Under the pieces are notes generated by a model, which ran no database searches, was not told the DNA's origin, and was given only the letters and a program-made list of their open reading frames with translations. From a virus, in the IMG/VR virus record IMGVR_UViG_3300029286_003706, positions 1 to 64,000 of that record: a DNA stretch of 64,000 nucleotides; one strand, given 5' to 3'. The position numbers were made by a program, and so were the translations under genes. Positions within the stretch are counted from its first letter, which is position 1; each line of letters starts with the position of its first letter. This document shows, in pieces, positions 6,796 to 14,460 of the stretch.

Positions 6796-9513
6796 TTATA
6801 TATTATTTTCAAAATCTTGAAATTTAGTAATAATCGATTCATTTGATTTATAATGTTCATTTTTCCACAATTTATATAATACTTTTTCTTGATACATTAG
6901 TTGTTTATTTTTTAAAATATCAATTGGTTCAATATTTTTGTTACTACCGAGTGATTTATAATATTTAAGTGGATCTTTTCCTGCTTTTCTTAACATATCT
7001 TTTTCTGCGGAACTCATTAAATGAAGTTGTCTTTCTTCATCTGGAACATCTTCACTTTTCATATAATTTTCAATTGATATAATTTGTACATCTGATGTAC
7101 CATTCACCATTCTCCAATCTGGTACTTGTCTATCTATGGGTGTGTTTTTATCAAAAAAAACAGTTTCGATTGTCCATTTTTTATTCCAAATTTTTAGCTT
7201 TAATTTTTCTTCTAATTCATCTATAATTTTTACAAAAACTTCTCTATTTGGATAATTCCAAAAGGATATTATTTTTTTATTTAACCACAATCTTCCAGAA
7301 TAGTTACGACAATTATCATCTACCCATTTAAAACCTTTAATGGAAATTGAATCGTGGGTTTCACCACCTTCACCAATCGCTACAATTACATCATCTCCTT
7401 GTAAATGACCAATGAAAGGTATTGCGTAATCATTTTTGTAAGTTAAATTATATTTATCGATATGATCGGGTGATTCGTTCATTTTTTCCTGATACATGGT
7501 TATAAATTCAAAATATTTTTCTAATTCATTTTCAGTTTCAAAATATTTTACATCCTGATGTGGTTTATAATTTACCATTTCACGCCCTTTAATTATCAAT
7601 CCATCATATCCCAATTTTATCATTTCATCTTCAATTGTAGTATTTTCTTTAAAAAATTGTAAATCATAATATTCTTTTCTATTATTATTTTTAGAAAAAT
7701 TAATGATAAGGTTTTGTATCCAAATTTCAGCGTTATTTAACGAATCAACTATTTTTGGATGTTTGGGTATCGCGTTTATAACATAATATAATTTGCCATA
7801 TTGTTTAGTCATTATTTTATTACTTAATGGAACTGTATATAAACCTTTACCAAATGATCCATAAACATCATTATATTTTCCTAATTCTTTTATACCCCTT
7901 AATGTAACATTTTTTCTTTTCCAATCCAAATAATCTTTTCGATTTTTCATATTTTCTTGATACATCAATTGTTTATTTTTTAAAATATCAATTGGTTCAA
8001 TATTTTTGTTACTACCAAGTGATTTGTAATATTTAAGTGGGTCTTTTCCAGATTTTCTTAACATATCCTTTTCAGCAGAACTCATTAAATGTAATTTTCT
8101 TAATTCATCGGGTTGATCTTCACTTTTTAAATATTCTTCAATAGGTATTAATTTTGTGGTAATATTTTCTTTGCCATTTTTTGATGAAATACATTGAAGA
8201 TAATTTTTATCAATTGCAACTTCACCTTTGAATAGAAATATTTCTATTTTCCAACCATTATTCCATATTTTATTAGAAATATTACCATACCAATTTATTA
8301 TTTTTTCTTTTAAAATAACCTCCAATTGATTTATAATATCTTCAAAGTCTTTTCTATTTGGGTATGTCCAAAATGATATAATTTTTTCACTAATCCATAA
8401 TCTACCGGGATATTTTATTGTCAAATTCCAATTATCTTGATGGTGTATTGAAACGTGACTCGTTCCCCAATCACCCACACAAACTTTCAGTTCACTTGAT
8501 TCTATAACACAATCAAATGGTAAAGCTTGTCCATTTGTCCATTTAATTTCTTGTTCTTTATAAATTATATTATCTGGTGATTCATTCATTTTTTCCTGAT
8601 AAATGGCTTGTTTATATGCTAATGGCGTTTGTTTACCAAGTGATTTGTAATATTTCAATGGGTCTTTTCCAGAACGTACTGTAAAAGGCAATGCGTCGTG
8701 ATTTAAATAAAATTTTTTATATTTATCAATATAATCAGGTGATTCGTTTAATGATTTAGATATTTTGATTAAACAACCATTATCTTCAAAAGAATTACGG
8801 TAATCCACAAATCCGAATTTTTTGAAAAAATTATAAAATCTTCTTTGCATAACATTTTCTATAAAAAAATTCTTCTCTTTATATTTATCCAATATTCGTT
8901 TTAATATAAGTGTGAATAATCCGGTTCCTCGTTTTACAGATTCTATTGTTGCTAAATCTATAACACTTATCAATTCATTATTATATACTCTTTTTGATTT
9001 TCTAACATACATTTTAAATCCATATACATAAATCCATTTGTTTCTTTCATTACCTTTAAGAAAATTATCAAATAAATCAATAAATTCATTTACAATATCA
9101 TCATTCAATATTGATTTTTTTGATTCGGAAATAAATTCCGGTTTAACTTTCATATAATCAAATAAATGTTCTTGATTTCTGGGTATTTCCACAGCAACTT
9201 CCGGAATCCCAAGTTCTTCAGCTGCCAAAATACGATGTCTACCATCACCAAAGGAGATAATATCATTGTAAATACCAACCACACTTGGTTCAAAAATTGG
9301 ATACCTTTGTATTTTTTTAGCTTCTGGATTATTCCAATTCTTAATAATATATTCTTTCGCTCTCTGAACCCTATTTCCAATTTGATTCTTACCACCTCTT
9401 ATACTGTAACTAGGGCTATCCTGTTCTAATCTATCTAATATTTTTGTTGGTGATACAAATATTATTTTATCACCCTTGTATCTAACTTCATATCTGATAT
9501 CTCTTAAATTCAT
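6796..9513 (-). CDS. Giant modular polyprotein: ParB-like, GNAT-like, ART-like and duplicated modules
   Basis: 905 residues. Residues 1-125 end in ISFGDGRHRILAAEELGIPEVAVEI, a ParB-like nuclease-fold signature. Residues 130-255 resemble a GNAT acetyltransferase (ISVIDLATIES...GTGLFTLIL...FFIENV..RFYNFFKKFGF). Residues 330-470 and 700-825 are paralogous modules (YPGRLWISEKIISFWTYPNR and YSGRLWLNKKIISFWNYPNR). Residues 525-670 look ADP-ribosyltransferase-like (GSFGKGLYTVPL...LGYDGLIIKGREMVNY). The linker GKDPLKYYKSLG occurs three times. The tetrapeptide (h)(N/S)ES occurs at 128-131, 255-258, 309-312 and 678-681, near module borders, like prohead-protease sites. The C-terminus IITKFQDFENN echoes the leader. 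Confidence 0.75.
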   Translation of the reverse strand: MNLRDIRYEVRYKGDKIIFVSPTKILDRLEQDSPSYSIRGGKNQIGNRVQRAKEYIIKNWNNPEAKKIQRYPIFEPSVVGIYNDIISFGDGRHRILAAEELGIPEVAVEIPRNQEHLFDYMKVKPEFISESKKSILNDDIVNEFIDLFDNFLKGNERNKWIYVYGFKMYVRKSKRVYNNELISVIDLATIESVKRGTGLFTLILKRILDKYKEKNFFIENVMQRRFYNFFKKFGFVDYRNSFEDNGCLIKISKSLNESPDYIDKYKKFYLNHDALPFTVRSGKDPLKYYKSLGKQTPLAYKQAIYQEKMNESPDNIIYKEQEIKWTNGQALPFDCVIESSELKVCVGDWGTSHVSIHHQDNWNLTIKYPGRLWISEKIISFWTYPNRKDFEDIINQLEVILKEKIINWYGNISNKIWNNGWKIEIFLFKGEVAIDKNYLQCISSKNGKENITTKLIPIEEYLKSEDQPDELRKLHLMSSAEKDMLRKSGKDPLKYYKSLGSNKNIEPIDILKNKQLMYQENMKNRKDYLDWKRKNVTLRGIKELGKYNDVYGSFGKGLYTVPLSNKIMTKQYGKLYYVINAIPKHPKIVDSLNNAEIWIQNLIINFSKNNNRKEYYDLQFFKENTTIEDEMIKLGYDGLIIKGREMVNYKPHQDVKYFETENELEKYFEFITMYQEKMNESPDHIDKYNLTYKNDYAIPFIGHLQGDDVIVAIGEGGETHDSISIKGFKWVDDNCRNYSGRLWLNKKIISFWNYPNREVFVKIIDELEEKLKLKIWNKKWTIETVFFDKNTPIDRQVPDWRMVNGTSDVQIISIENYMKSEDVPDEERQLHLMSSAEKDMLRKAGKDPLKYYKSLGSNKNIEPIDILKNKQLMYQEKVLYKLWKNEHYKSNESIITKFQDFENNI
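6900..7028 (-). repeat. Direct repeat, copy A, within polyprotein gene
   Basis: Encodes the linker MSSAEKDMLRKAGKDPLKYY onward to LMYQE; about 90 percent identical by eye to 7969-8097, 1069 nt apart. Candidate recombination site that could add or delete a module. Confidence 0.7.
7969..8097 (-). repeat. Direct repeat, copy B, within polyprotein gene
   Basis: Second copy of the linker-coding repeat at 6900-7028. A shorter third copy of the GKDPLKYYKSLG part lies near 8630-8680. Confidence 0.7.
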
Positions 9514-9559
9514 AAATTAAAAAACTTTTTATTGTAATTACTATATATAAAATAAAAAT

Positions 9560-9566
9560 AAGGAGA
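9560..9566 (+). promoter_or_regulatory. Strong Shine-Dalgarno (AAGGAGA) before bS21 gene
   Basis: AAGGAGA ends 8 nt before the ATG at 9575. I saw no other gene in the window with so strong a Shine-Dalgarno at proper spacing. In Flavobacteriia the host bS21 gene is known for an unusual strong SD that senses anti-SD availability, so this site is probably regulatory. Confidence 0.7.
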
Positions 9567-9574
9567 TAAAATTA

Positions 9575-9775
9575 ATGTTTATAGTAAAAGTAAAAGATCA
9601 AAATAGTATCGATAGAGCCTTGAAAATTCTTAAAAATAAGATGATCAAAACTGGAATGGTGAAAGAATTGAGACGTAGATCAGAATTTGTTAAACCATCG
9701 ATAATAAGAAGGGATGAAATTAAAAAAGCCATTTATATACAAAAATTACGTGACGAAGAATCAAAAAATGAATAA
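9575..9775 (+). CDS. rpsU: Ribosomal protein bS21 homologue
   Basis: 66 residues: MFIVKVKDQNSIDRALKILK..TGMVKELRRRSEFVKPS..RR.EI.KAIYIQKLRDEE. The order of VK, D-x-A-L, KELRRR, F-x-K-P-S and KAxYxQKxRD is that of Bacteroidota bS21, at full length. Phage-encoded bS21 copies are known in large environmental phages. In Bacteroidota bS21 helps occlude the 16S anti-SD on the 30S platform, so a phage copy could replace host bS21 and retune which mRNAs are translated. It is divergent from the polyprotein operon and followed after 3 nt by the next gene. Confidence 0.9.
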   Translation: MFIVKVKDQNSIDRALKILKNKMIKTGMVKELRRRSEFVKPSIIRRDEIKKAIYIQKLRDEESKNE

Positions 9776-9778
9776 TAT

Positions 9779-10285
9779 ATGAAAAATATAAAAAGTGAAT
9801 ATGTTTGGACTATTAATAATAATGATAGGATAACTGAACCAGATATTAAGATTATTAAATCTTGGGAAAATATAGTAAATCAGATAATTTACAATTTGGA
9901 ACATTCAAGAGGTTTTGATGTAAAGAAAAAGATTTTAAATAATTATCTTCGTAAGGATATATTAAATTGGTTCACTATGAATGAACAGAAAAAAGAAATT
10001 CGCATTTCACCAGTACCGGGATATTACGGTAGTTATGTGATTTTGAGAAAAGAAAAGAAACATAAATCAGAAATAAATTTTGACGAATTTAAACCATCGA
10101 AAACTTTAGTAGATAGATATTCTCTATTACTTGAAATGTTAGATGATAAAATTCCCACAAAAGTTAAATTTTTAATAAACGAATATTTAAGTGATATTAA
10201 AAAGGTTCTTCCAGATGATATTTTTGATTCTGAAAGGGAAATACTTGACAATTTTTATTTATGGGTAAAGAAAAAATATAGATAA
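9779..10285 (+). CDS. Hypothetical protein downstream of bS21
   Basis: 168 residues, charged, mostly helical by composition, with one glycine/tyrosine stretch (PVPGYYGSYVILRKEKK, about 77-93). Starts 3 nt after the bS21 stop, so probably co-transcribed with it. No family recognised. Confidence 0.65.
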   Translation: MKNIKSEYVWTINNNDRITEPDIKIIKSWENIVNQIIYNLEHSRGFDVKKKILNNYLRKDILNWFTMNEQKKEIRISPVPGYYGSYVILRKEKKHKSEINFDEFKPSKTLVDRYSLLLEMLDDKIPTKVKFLINEYLSDIKKVLPDDIFDSEREILDNFYLWVKKKYR

Positions 10286-10298
10286 AGGCATTTAAGGC

Positions 10299-10340
10299 TT
10301 AACTAAATTGCTTCGTTGGAGAAGATAAAAATTTGGTTAA
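10299..10340 (+). promoter_or_regulatory. Long RNA hairpin before a TTG start
   Basis: TTAACTAAATT (10299-10309) pairs with AATTTGGTTAA (10330-10340) with one G-U pair, and CTTC/GAAG (10311-10314, 10321-10324) nests inside. It lies just upstream of the TTG start at 10347 and could act as a terminator-like attenuator (no U-tract) or translation control element. Confidence 0.45.
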
Positions 10341-10346
10341 ACACTA

Positions 10347-10640
10347 TTGTATAAAAAGATTGAAAATGTAGTTAATAACTTTATTAAATACGGAGAATAC
10401 GAAGAAGAAAACATAGAAAATGAAATAAAAACACTTATTAAAAATGATTTTGATATATCATCTTTAAGTGTTTATTATGTTCCGAATGATGATAAAATAA
10501 TAATAAGGGTTTATTGTAATTTTCCAAAAATAATAGACCCATTTAAACATAACTACAAATTCGATAAAGAAATAATAATAAATTGTGTTAGAAAAAATAG
10601 ATTAAAACAAATATTAGAAGGAGATGATAATTTTCTTTGA
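10347..10640 (+). CDS. Small hypothetical protein, TTG start
   Basis: 97 residues if TTG at 10347 is used; an in-frame stop lies at 10338, so the start cannot be much earlier and no ATG occurs near the 5' end. Acidic N-terminal half (GEYEEENIENEIK) then a beta-rich end. No family recognised. Confidence 0.5.
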   Translation: MYKKIENVVNNFIKYGEYEEENIENEIKTLIKNDFDISSLSVYYVPNDDKIIIRVYCNFPKIIDPFKHNYKFDKEIIINCVRKNRLKQILEGDDNFL

Positions 10641-10691
10641 TAACAGTAACATTACCATTTGTATTTATTATGATTTATAAAATATAGAAAA

Positions 10692-11915
10692 CTATATTTC
10701 TATTCGTATCATTTTATCATTGTTGATATTATAATACATCTGATTCAGATTGAAATCTAAATCGTGGGTGAACCATACACCCTTAACTTTTTTACCGATA
10801 TTTATCGCTGAATTTAAATCACGATCTATAAACAAATCTTTTGACACTTCCACAATTCTGTTATCTAATTGACTAGAAAACATAATTTCATCGGTTAAAC
10901 AATTTTGTTGTGAAGTATAGGCTTCATTTACATGATAATGATCAATATTTACTTTTTTGGATTTATATTCCAGAAAAGTTTTAAATCTACCCAGTGCAAG
11001 GGTTGATTTAGATATTCCACTTAATTTTTTATTTTCTTTACAAATTACCTTTTTCACTTTTAAATCACCAATAATTAATGAACCAATATTATTTTCGACA
11101 CATTCGTTAACTATATATGTTGACACTTTATGTTGGAAATCAATTACTTTATTTGATAATTTTCTTTTTTGTTTCTTAAATATATCATTTATTTTTTTAT
11201 ATTTATTACTATATTTCTTTTTTTTATCTTTAATTGATTGAAGATGTTCAATAGTTTTTTCTAGTTTATTTAGTTTAAAATTTTTAATTTGAATATTATT
11301 CATACAATTTGAATAACTGGTAACAATATTACTATATCCCAAATCAATTGACATAAAATTATTTTTATTTAATTTATTGTTTGATGATTTTTCAGTATAA
11401 ACAAAAACTACATAATAATCATTTTCATTTTCACGTTTAAAAGTAATAGTTTTAATATTTTCATTATTTATTATTGAACAATATCCCGGAAGATTGATTA
11501 CTAATTTCTTAGATAAATCCTGTGATGTGTCCAAAAGATTTATAATTAATTTATCACCAATGATTTTAAATCCACCCATACCTTTATTATAATCAAGGAT
11601 AAACGAAGTAAAATATTTATATGATTTGAATTTATACGGAAATTTAGAGGTAATATCCTTTTTACGTTTTTCATAAAACGATTTAATATTATTAGTTAAA
11701 TTTTTACAAGTATTTTGTGCGGATTTACTATTTATTGTTAATTTATTTGAAGATCTATAATCAACATATTTATCGTTTAATTCTTTAAAAGTTAATGTTT
11801 TTTCTTTAATACTATTCAATAAATGATTATATAATAAACGATGTTCATTAGAAAGAGTTTCCAATTTTATTTTTTGATTATAGTTTAATATCAATTTAAC
11901 TTTTAACGATAACAT
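10692..11915 (-). CDS. tnpB: TnpB-like RNA-guided nuclease, zinc finger degenerate
   Basis: 407 residues. The RuvC core is present: SIDLGYSNIVT (first Asp), LIIGDLKVKK at the second position, and DRDLNSAINI (third Asp). The second motif reads G-D where many TnpBs have E-D. The usual four-cysteine zinc finger between TSQQNC and DRD is missing, only one Cys remaining. A basic stretch near 225-260 fits the RNA-binding part. No TnpA transposase is nearby. Two hairpins near the 3' end (10753-10782) could belong to the guide RNA scaffold. Free-standing TnpBs in phages can act as homing or regulatory elements. Confidence 0.8.
   Translation of the reverse strand: MLSLKVKLILNYNQKIKLETLSNEHRLLYNHLLNSIKEKTLTFKELNDKYVDYRSSNKLTINSKSAQNTCKNLTNNIKSFYEKRKKDITSKFPYKFKSYKYFTSFILDYNKGMGGFKIIGDKLIINLLDTSQDLSKKLVINLPGYCSIINNENIKTITFKRENENDYYVVFVYTEKSSNNKLNKNNFMSIDLGYSNIVTSYSNCMNNIQIKNFKLNKLEKTIEHLQSIKDKKKKYSNKYKKINDIFKKQKRKLSNKVIDFQHKVSTYIVNECVENNIGSLIIGDLKVKKVICKENKKLSGISKSTLALGRFKTFLEYKSKKVNIDHYHVNEAYTSQQNCLTDEIMFSSQLDNRIVEVSKDLFIDRDLNSAINIGKKVKGVWFTHDLDFNLNQMYYNINNDKMIRIEI
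10753..10782 (-). ncRNA. Candidate TnpB guide-RNA scaffold hairpins
   Basis: Inside the tnpB 3' end, GGGTG (10766-10770) pairs with CACCC (10778-10782) and an adjacent AGATT/AATCT stem precedes it. TnpB guide RNAs normally overlap the 3' end of the gene, so the place is right, but the boundary and guide are not visible. Confidence 0.25.
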
Positions 11916-11940
11916 TACAATAATTATTCTTTTGTAATAT

Positions 11941-11950
11941 TATATATTAA
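11941..11950 (-). promoter_or_regulatory. Proposed late promoter upstream of tnpB
   Basis: TTAATATATA on the minus strand, 25 nt before the tnpB start. Confidence 0.35.
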
Positions 11951-12022
11951 AGTTTAAAGGTCATATTTTTCATTTTTGTATGAAATTGTCTAAACATTTT
12001 AAATAATATTGATTATAATTAT

Positions 12023-12072
12023 TATCACGGTGATAAAAAGATATTGAAAATTGGGTCAATACCTTTCGGTAT
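12023..12072 (+). promoter_or_regulatory. Structured leader of thymidylate synthase gene
   Basis: Two small perfect hairpins: TATCA-CGG-TGATA (12023-12035) and ATACC-TTTC-GGTAT (12059-12072), 28 nt before the ATG. TATTG near 12041 can also pair with CAATA near 12057, suggesting alternative folds. Confidence 0.4.
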
Positions 12073-12100
12073 CTGATATAGAAAAAACAATAAAATATGA

Positions 12101-13171
12101 ATGAATAACACAGACAAACAATATAAAGAATTAATAGAAAAAATATTAGAATTCGGAAAAATGAAGAATAATAGAACTGATATTAATTCCAAATCCATAT
12201 TTGGTCATCAAATGAGATTTAAAATGAATGAAGGTTTTCCATTATTAACTTTGAGAAAAATACACACTAAATCATTAGTACACGAATTGTTGTGGTTTCT
12301 TAGTGCATTTGATAGTAAATGGAACAAATTTGGAAACACAAACATACGATACCTTTTGCAGCAAGGAGTCAGCTTCTGGACCGAATGGCCTTATCAAAAT
12401 TATTGTAAATCTAGAAAATATCGTCCTGAATTACCAGAATTTACAATGGAACAATTTGTTGAAAAAATAAAAATTGATGATAAATTTGCTATTGATTTTG
12501 GATCAATTGGAAAAGGGTATGGTCATCAATTTTTAAATTGTGGAGGTGGTGTTGAAAGATTTCACGATGAAAAAGGCAATTCATTTATGAAAGTTATTCA
12601 AGGTGTAAATCAAATTGATGATGTCATTGAAACTTTAAAAAAGAATCCGGATAGTAGAAGAATGATTGTTGATTCTTGGAATCCAATCGATTTACCAGAA
12701 ATGTTACTTCCTCCTTGCCATATGGTTTTCCAATTTTTTACATATAAAATGGATCCAAAAGAAAGGGTCGAAGAATATAAAAAATGGTTAGTTGAAAACA
12801 ATATTTCATTCAAAGAAACTATGGATCATTATAAATTTCCTGAAAGAAAGTTGAGTTTACAAATGATACAAAGATCGGTGGATTGTGGATTGGGTTTGCC
12901 TTTCAATGTAGCCGAATACGCTTTATTACTTCATATGGTTGCACAAGTTGTCAATATGATTCCGGATGAATTCATATGGGTCGGTGGTGATACCCATATT
13001 TATAACAATCATGTAGATCAATTAAAAGAACTTATTCAAAGGGATAGTTATCCATTACCAAAATTGAAATTAAATAAAAATATTGAATCTATTTATGATT
13101 TTAGATATGAAGATATTGTTATAGAAAATTATAAATCACACCCAAATATTAAAATGGATGTTGCGGTATGA
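12101..13171 (+). CDS. thyA: Thymidylate synthase
   Basis: 356 residues. Converts dUMP to dTMP using methylenetetrahydrofolate. Seen: R-T-D (near 25), LLTLRKIHTKSLVHELLWFLS, catalytic Cys in LPPCHMVFQF, QRSVDCGLGLPFNVAEYALL, and HIYNNHVDQL, all in canonical order. It is longer than the usual 264-286 residues because of inserts around 105-145 (SRKYRPELPEFTMEQFVEK) and before the QRS motif. Supplies dTTP for an AT-rich genome. Preceded by a structured leader. Confidence 0.95.
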   Translation: MNNTDKQYKELIEKILEFGKMKNNRTDINSKSIFGHQMRFKMNEGFPLLTLRKIHTKSLVHELLWFLSAFDSKWNKFGNTNIRYLLQQGVSFWTEWPYQNYCKSRKYRPELPEFTMEQFVEKIKIDDKFAIDFGSIGKGYGHQFLNCGGGVERFHDEKGNSFMKVIQGVNQIDDVIETLKKNPDSRRMIVDSWNPIDLPEMLLPPCHMVFQFFTYKMDPKERVEEYKKWLVENNISFKETMDHYKFPERKLSLQMIQRSVDCGLGLPFNVAEYALLLHMVAQVVNMIPDEFIWVGGDTHIYNNHVDQLKELIQRDSYPLPKLKLNKNIESIYDFRYEDIVIENYKSHPNIKMDVAV

Positions 13172-13236
13172 AAAACGATTATTTGTAAAACTATTTATAC
13201 TAAAATTGATATAATTATAAAATTAATTGGTAAATT

Positions 13237-13308
13237 ATGAAAATTATAATTGTAGAAGATGTAAATAGTGATATGTTATCAATAGAAACAAGTGATGAAT
13301 GGGAATAA
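13237..13308 (+). CDS. Tiny ORF before YopX-like gene
   Basis: 23 codons (MKIIIVEDVNSDMLSIETSD...), stop one base before the next ATG at 13310. Spacing suggests translational coupling. Function unknown; could be spurious. Confidence 0.3.
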   Translation: MKIIIVEDVNSDMLSIETSDEWE

Positions 13309-13309
13309 T

Positions 13310-13669
13310 ATGAAAACGGAAGAATTATTAGATATTATCGGTAAACATTTGAAATCAAATTCGAAAAATCTGATTAAAGAAATAGAAAAAATTCAAAATT
13401 TTTTGGATATAAATAAAATATCAATTCCAGTTATAAAGAAAACAAAACGTAGAAATACGGAAATGAAAGATAAAAATGGTAAATTTATTCGTGAAGGTGA
13501 TTCTGTTTTAATAACAACAAATGGTTTTATGGATAAACAAAAGTATAAAGTGGTGTGGGAAAATTATCAATTTTCTTTAATAGATATTTGGTCAGATGGT
13601 GATAAATATGGACCTTATACACGAAGGTTTGCTTTACATGGTGATATTTATGAAGTGGTAAAAGATTGA
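13310..13669 (+). CDS. YopX-like phage protein
   Basis: 119 residues from the ATG at 13310 (an upstream in-frame ATG at 13292 would overlap the tiny ORF). The C-terminal half, KDKNGKFIREGDSVLI...YKVVWENYQFSL...HGDIYEVV, follows the YopX pattern (D-x-G-K-x-I-x-E-G-D, later G-x-I-Y-E). YopX proteins are common in phages, function unknown. The N-terminus is a helical, lysine-rich extension. Confidence 0.6.
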   Translation: MKTEELLDIIGKHLKSNSKNLIKEIEKIQNFLDINKISIPVIKKTKRRNTEMKDKNGKFIREGDSVLITTNGFMDKQKYKVVWENYQFSLIDIWSDGDKYGPYTRRFALHGDIYEVVKD

Positions 13670-13670
13670 G

Positions 13671-13845
13671 GGTGTCGTGACATTTAACGGAATGTTATCA
13701 TAGGGCAGTGAGAATCGGTTGAAATACCGGGTTAACGTCCTGACAGTGACGGTACAACGTTACAAGTTTACTTATGAAGATTGTACCAATATTATGAAAG
13801 TGGTAAATTAAATAACCACCGATGGTTCGAATCCATCCGACACTA
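13671..13845 (+). ncRNA. Structured RNA with tRNA-like ends and a long insertion
   Basis: GGTGTCG (13671-13677) pairs with CGACACT (13838-13844); GATGG-TTCGAAT-CCATC (13821-13837) is a perfect canonical T-arm. ACATT/AATGT (13680-13684, 13691-13695) stands where a D-arm would be, TCATA/TATGA (13698-13702, 13793-13797) where an anticodon stem would be, and GTGGT/ACCAC (13800-13804, 13815-13819) like a variable arm. About 90 nt replace the anticodon loop and hold GGTACAA/TTGTACC (13751-13757, 13781-13787) and CGGT/ACCG hairpins plus a possible AACG/CGTT pseudoknot. CCA is not encoded. Could be an intron-bearing tRNA or a tmRNA-like molecule; no tag ORF found. Confidence 0.55.
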
Positions 13846-13858
13846 CAAAAATAGAAAT

Positions 13859-14089
13859 ATGAAATCTTTAATTTTAACTAGTGATGATTTACGAAAGAAT
13901 TCAAAAGAAGATGCTGATATTAATAATATCAGAAATAGTTTAGAACCTGTAAGAAAATCAGAATTTGTTGTTTATTTCTACGATAATTCATGGGAATATA
14001 AAATATTAAAAAATAGATTTGATGATCAAGAAATACCGGAAGATGTTCTAAATGAAATTAGATATAGAAAATTGAAATCGATATTATGA
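13859..14089 (+). CDS. Hypothetical protein after tRNA-like RNA
   Basis: 76 residues from the ATG at 13859 (MKSLILTSDDLRKNSKEDAD...). A longer frame reaches back to 13781 but runs through the tRNA-like 3' half, so that extension is rejected. No family recognised. Confidence 0.6.
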   Translation: MKSLILTSDDLRKNSKEDADINNIRNSLEPVRKSEFVVYFYDNSWEYKILKNRFDDQEIPEDVLNEIRYRKLKSIL

Positions 14090-14155
14090 TTGTTTTATTT
14101 GGATGATTTATCCTTTTTTGAATTTTTAACCTATCTTTTTTGTGATGGAATATTC

Positions 14156-14443
14156 TCAAATGTTCCAAAAATCTGAGCTGTATTTACCAATAAGTATATC
14201 GCAAGTATTCATTATAGATTTATAAACCTCCCATACTTCATAAGAATTAGGATCACCAAGATTATGTTCTTGAAAAAATTTCTCTATTCTATCTTTTAAT
14301 TTTTTATCACTTATTTCAATAAATTTATAAACAAGTGGACTATTTATATAATATTCTAATTTATCACAGATATCCATTCCTTCTATCCATACTGGTCCGT
14401 GATAATTTCTATTAAATGCCTCAAAAGTTTTAATCTTTCTCAT
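14156..14443 (-). CDS. Small leader-bearing protein
   Basis: 95 residues. MRKIKTFEAFNRN resembles the shared N-terminal leader (F-x-x-F spacing, FEA in place of LNE). The body is helical and charged. No family recognised. 17 nt upstream of the gp88-like gene on the same strand. Confidence 0.65.
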   Translation of the reverse strand: MRKIKTFEAFNRNYHGPVWIEGMDICDKLEYYINSPLVYKFIEISDKKLKDRIEKFFQEHNLGDPNSYEVWEVYKSIMNTCDILIGKYSSDFWNI

Positions 14444-14460
14444 AATTTTAAATTATTTTT

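Noticed and set aside
9166-9429. Plus-strand and alternate minus-strand ORFs inside the polyprotein gene
   Set aside because: Shadows of the ParB-like coding sequence.
13671-13845. Group I intron in a tRNA
   Set aside because: The insertion is about 90 nt, too short for the group I core, and no convincing P7/P3 elements were found; kept only as an open alternative.
13781-13858. N-terminal extension of the 13859 gene
   Set aside because: Runs through the 3' half of the tRNA-like RNA and would need a TTG start; the ATG at 13859 is cleaner.
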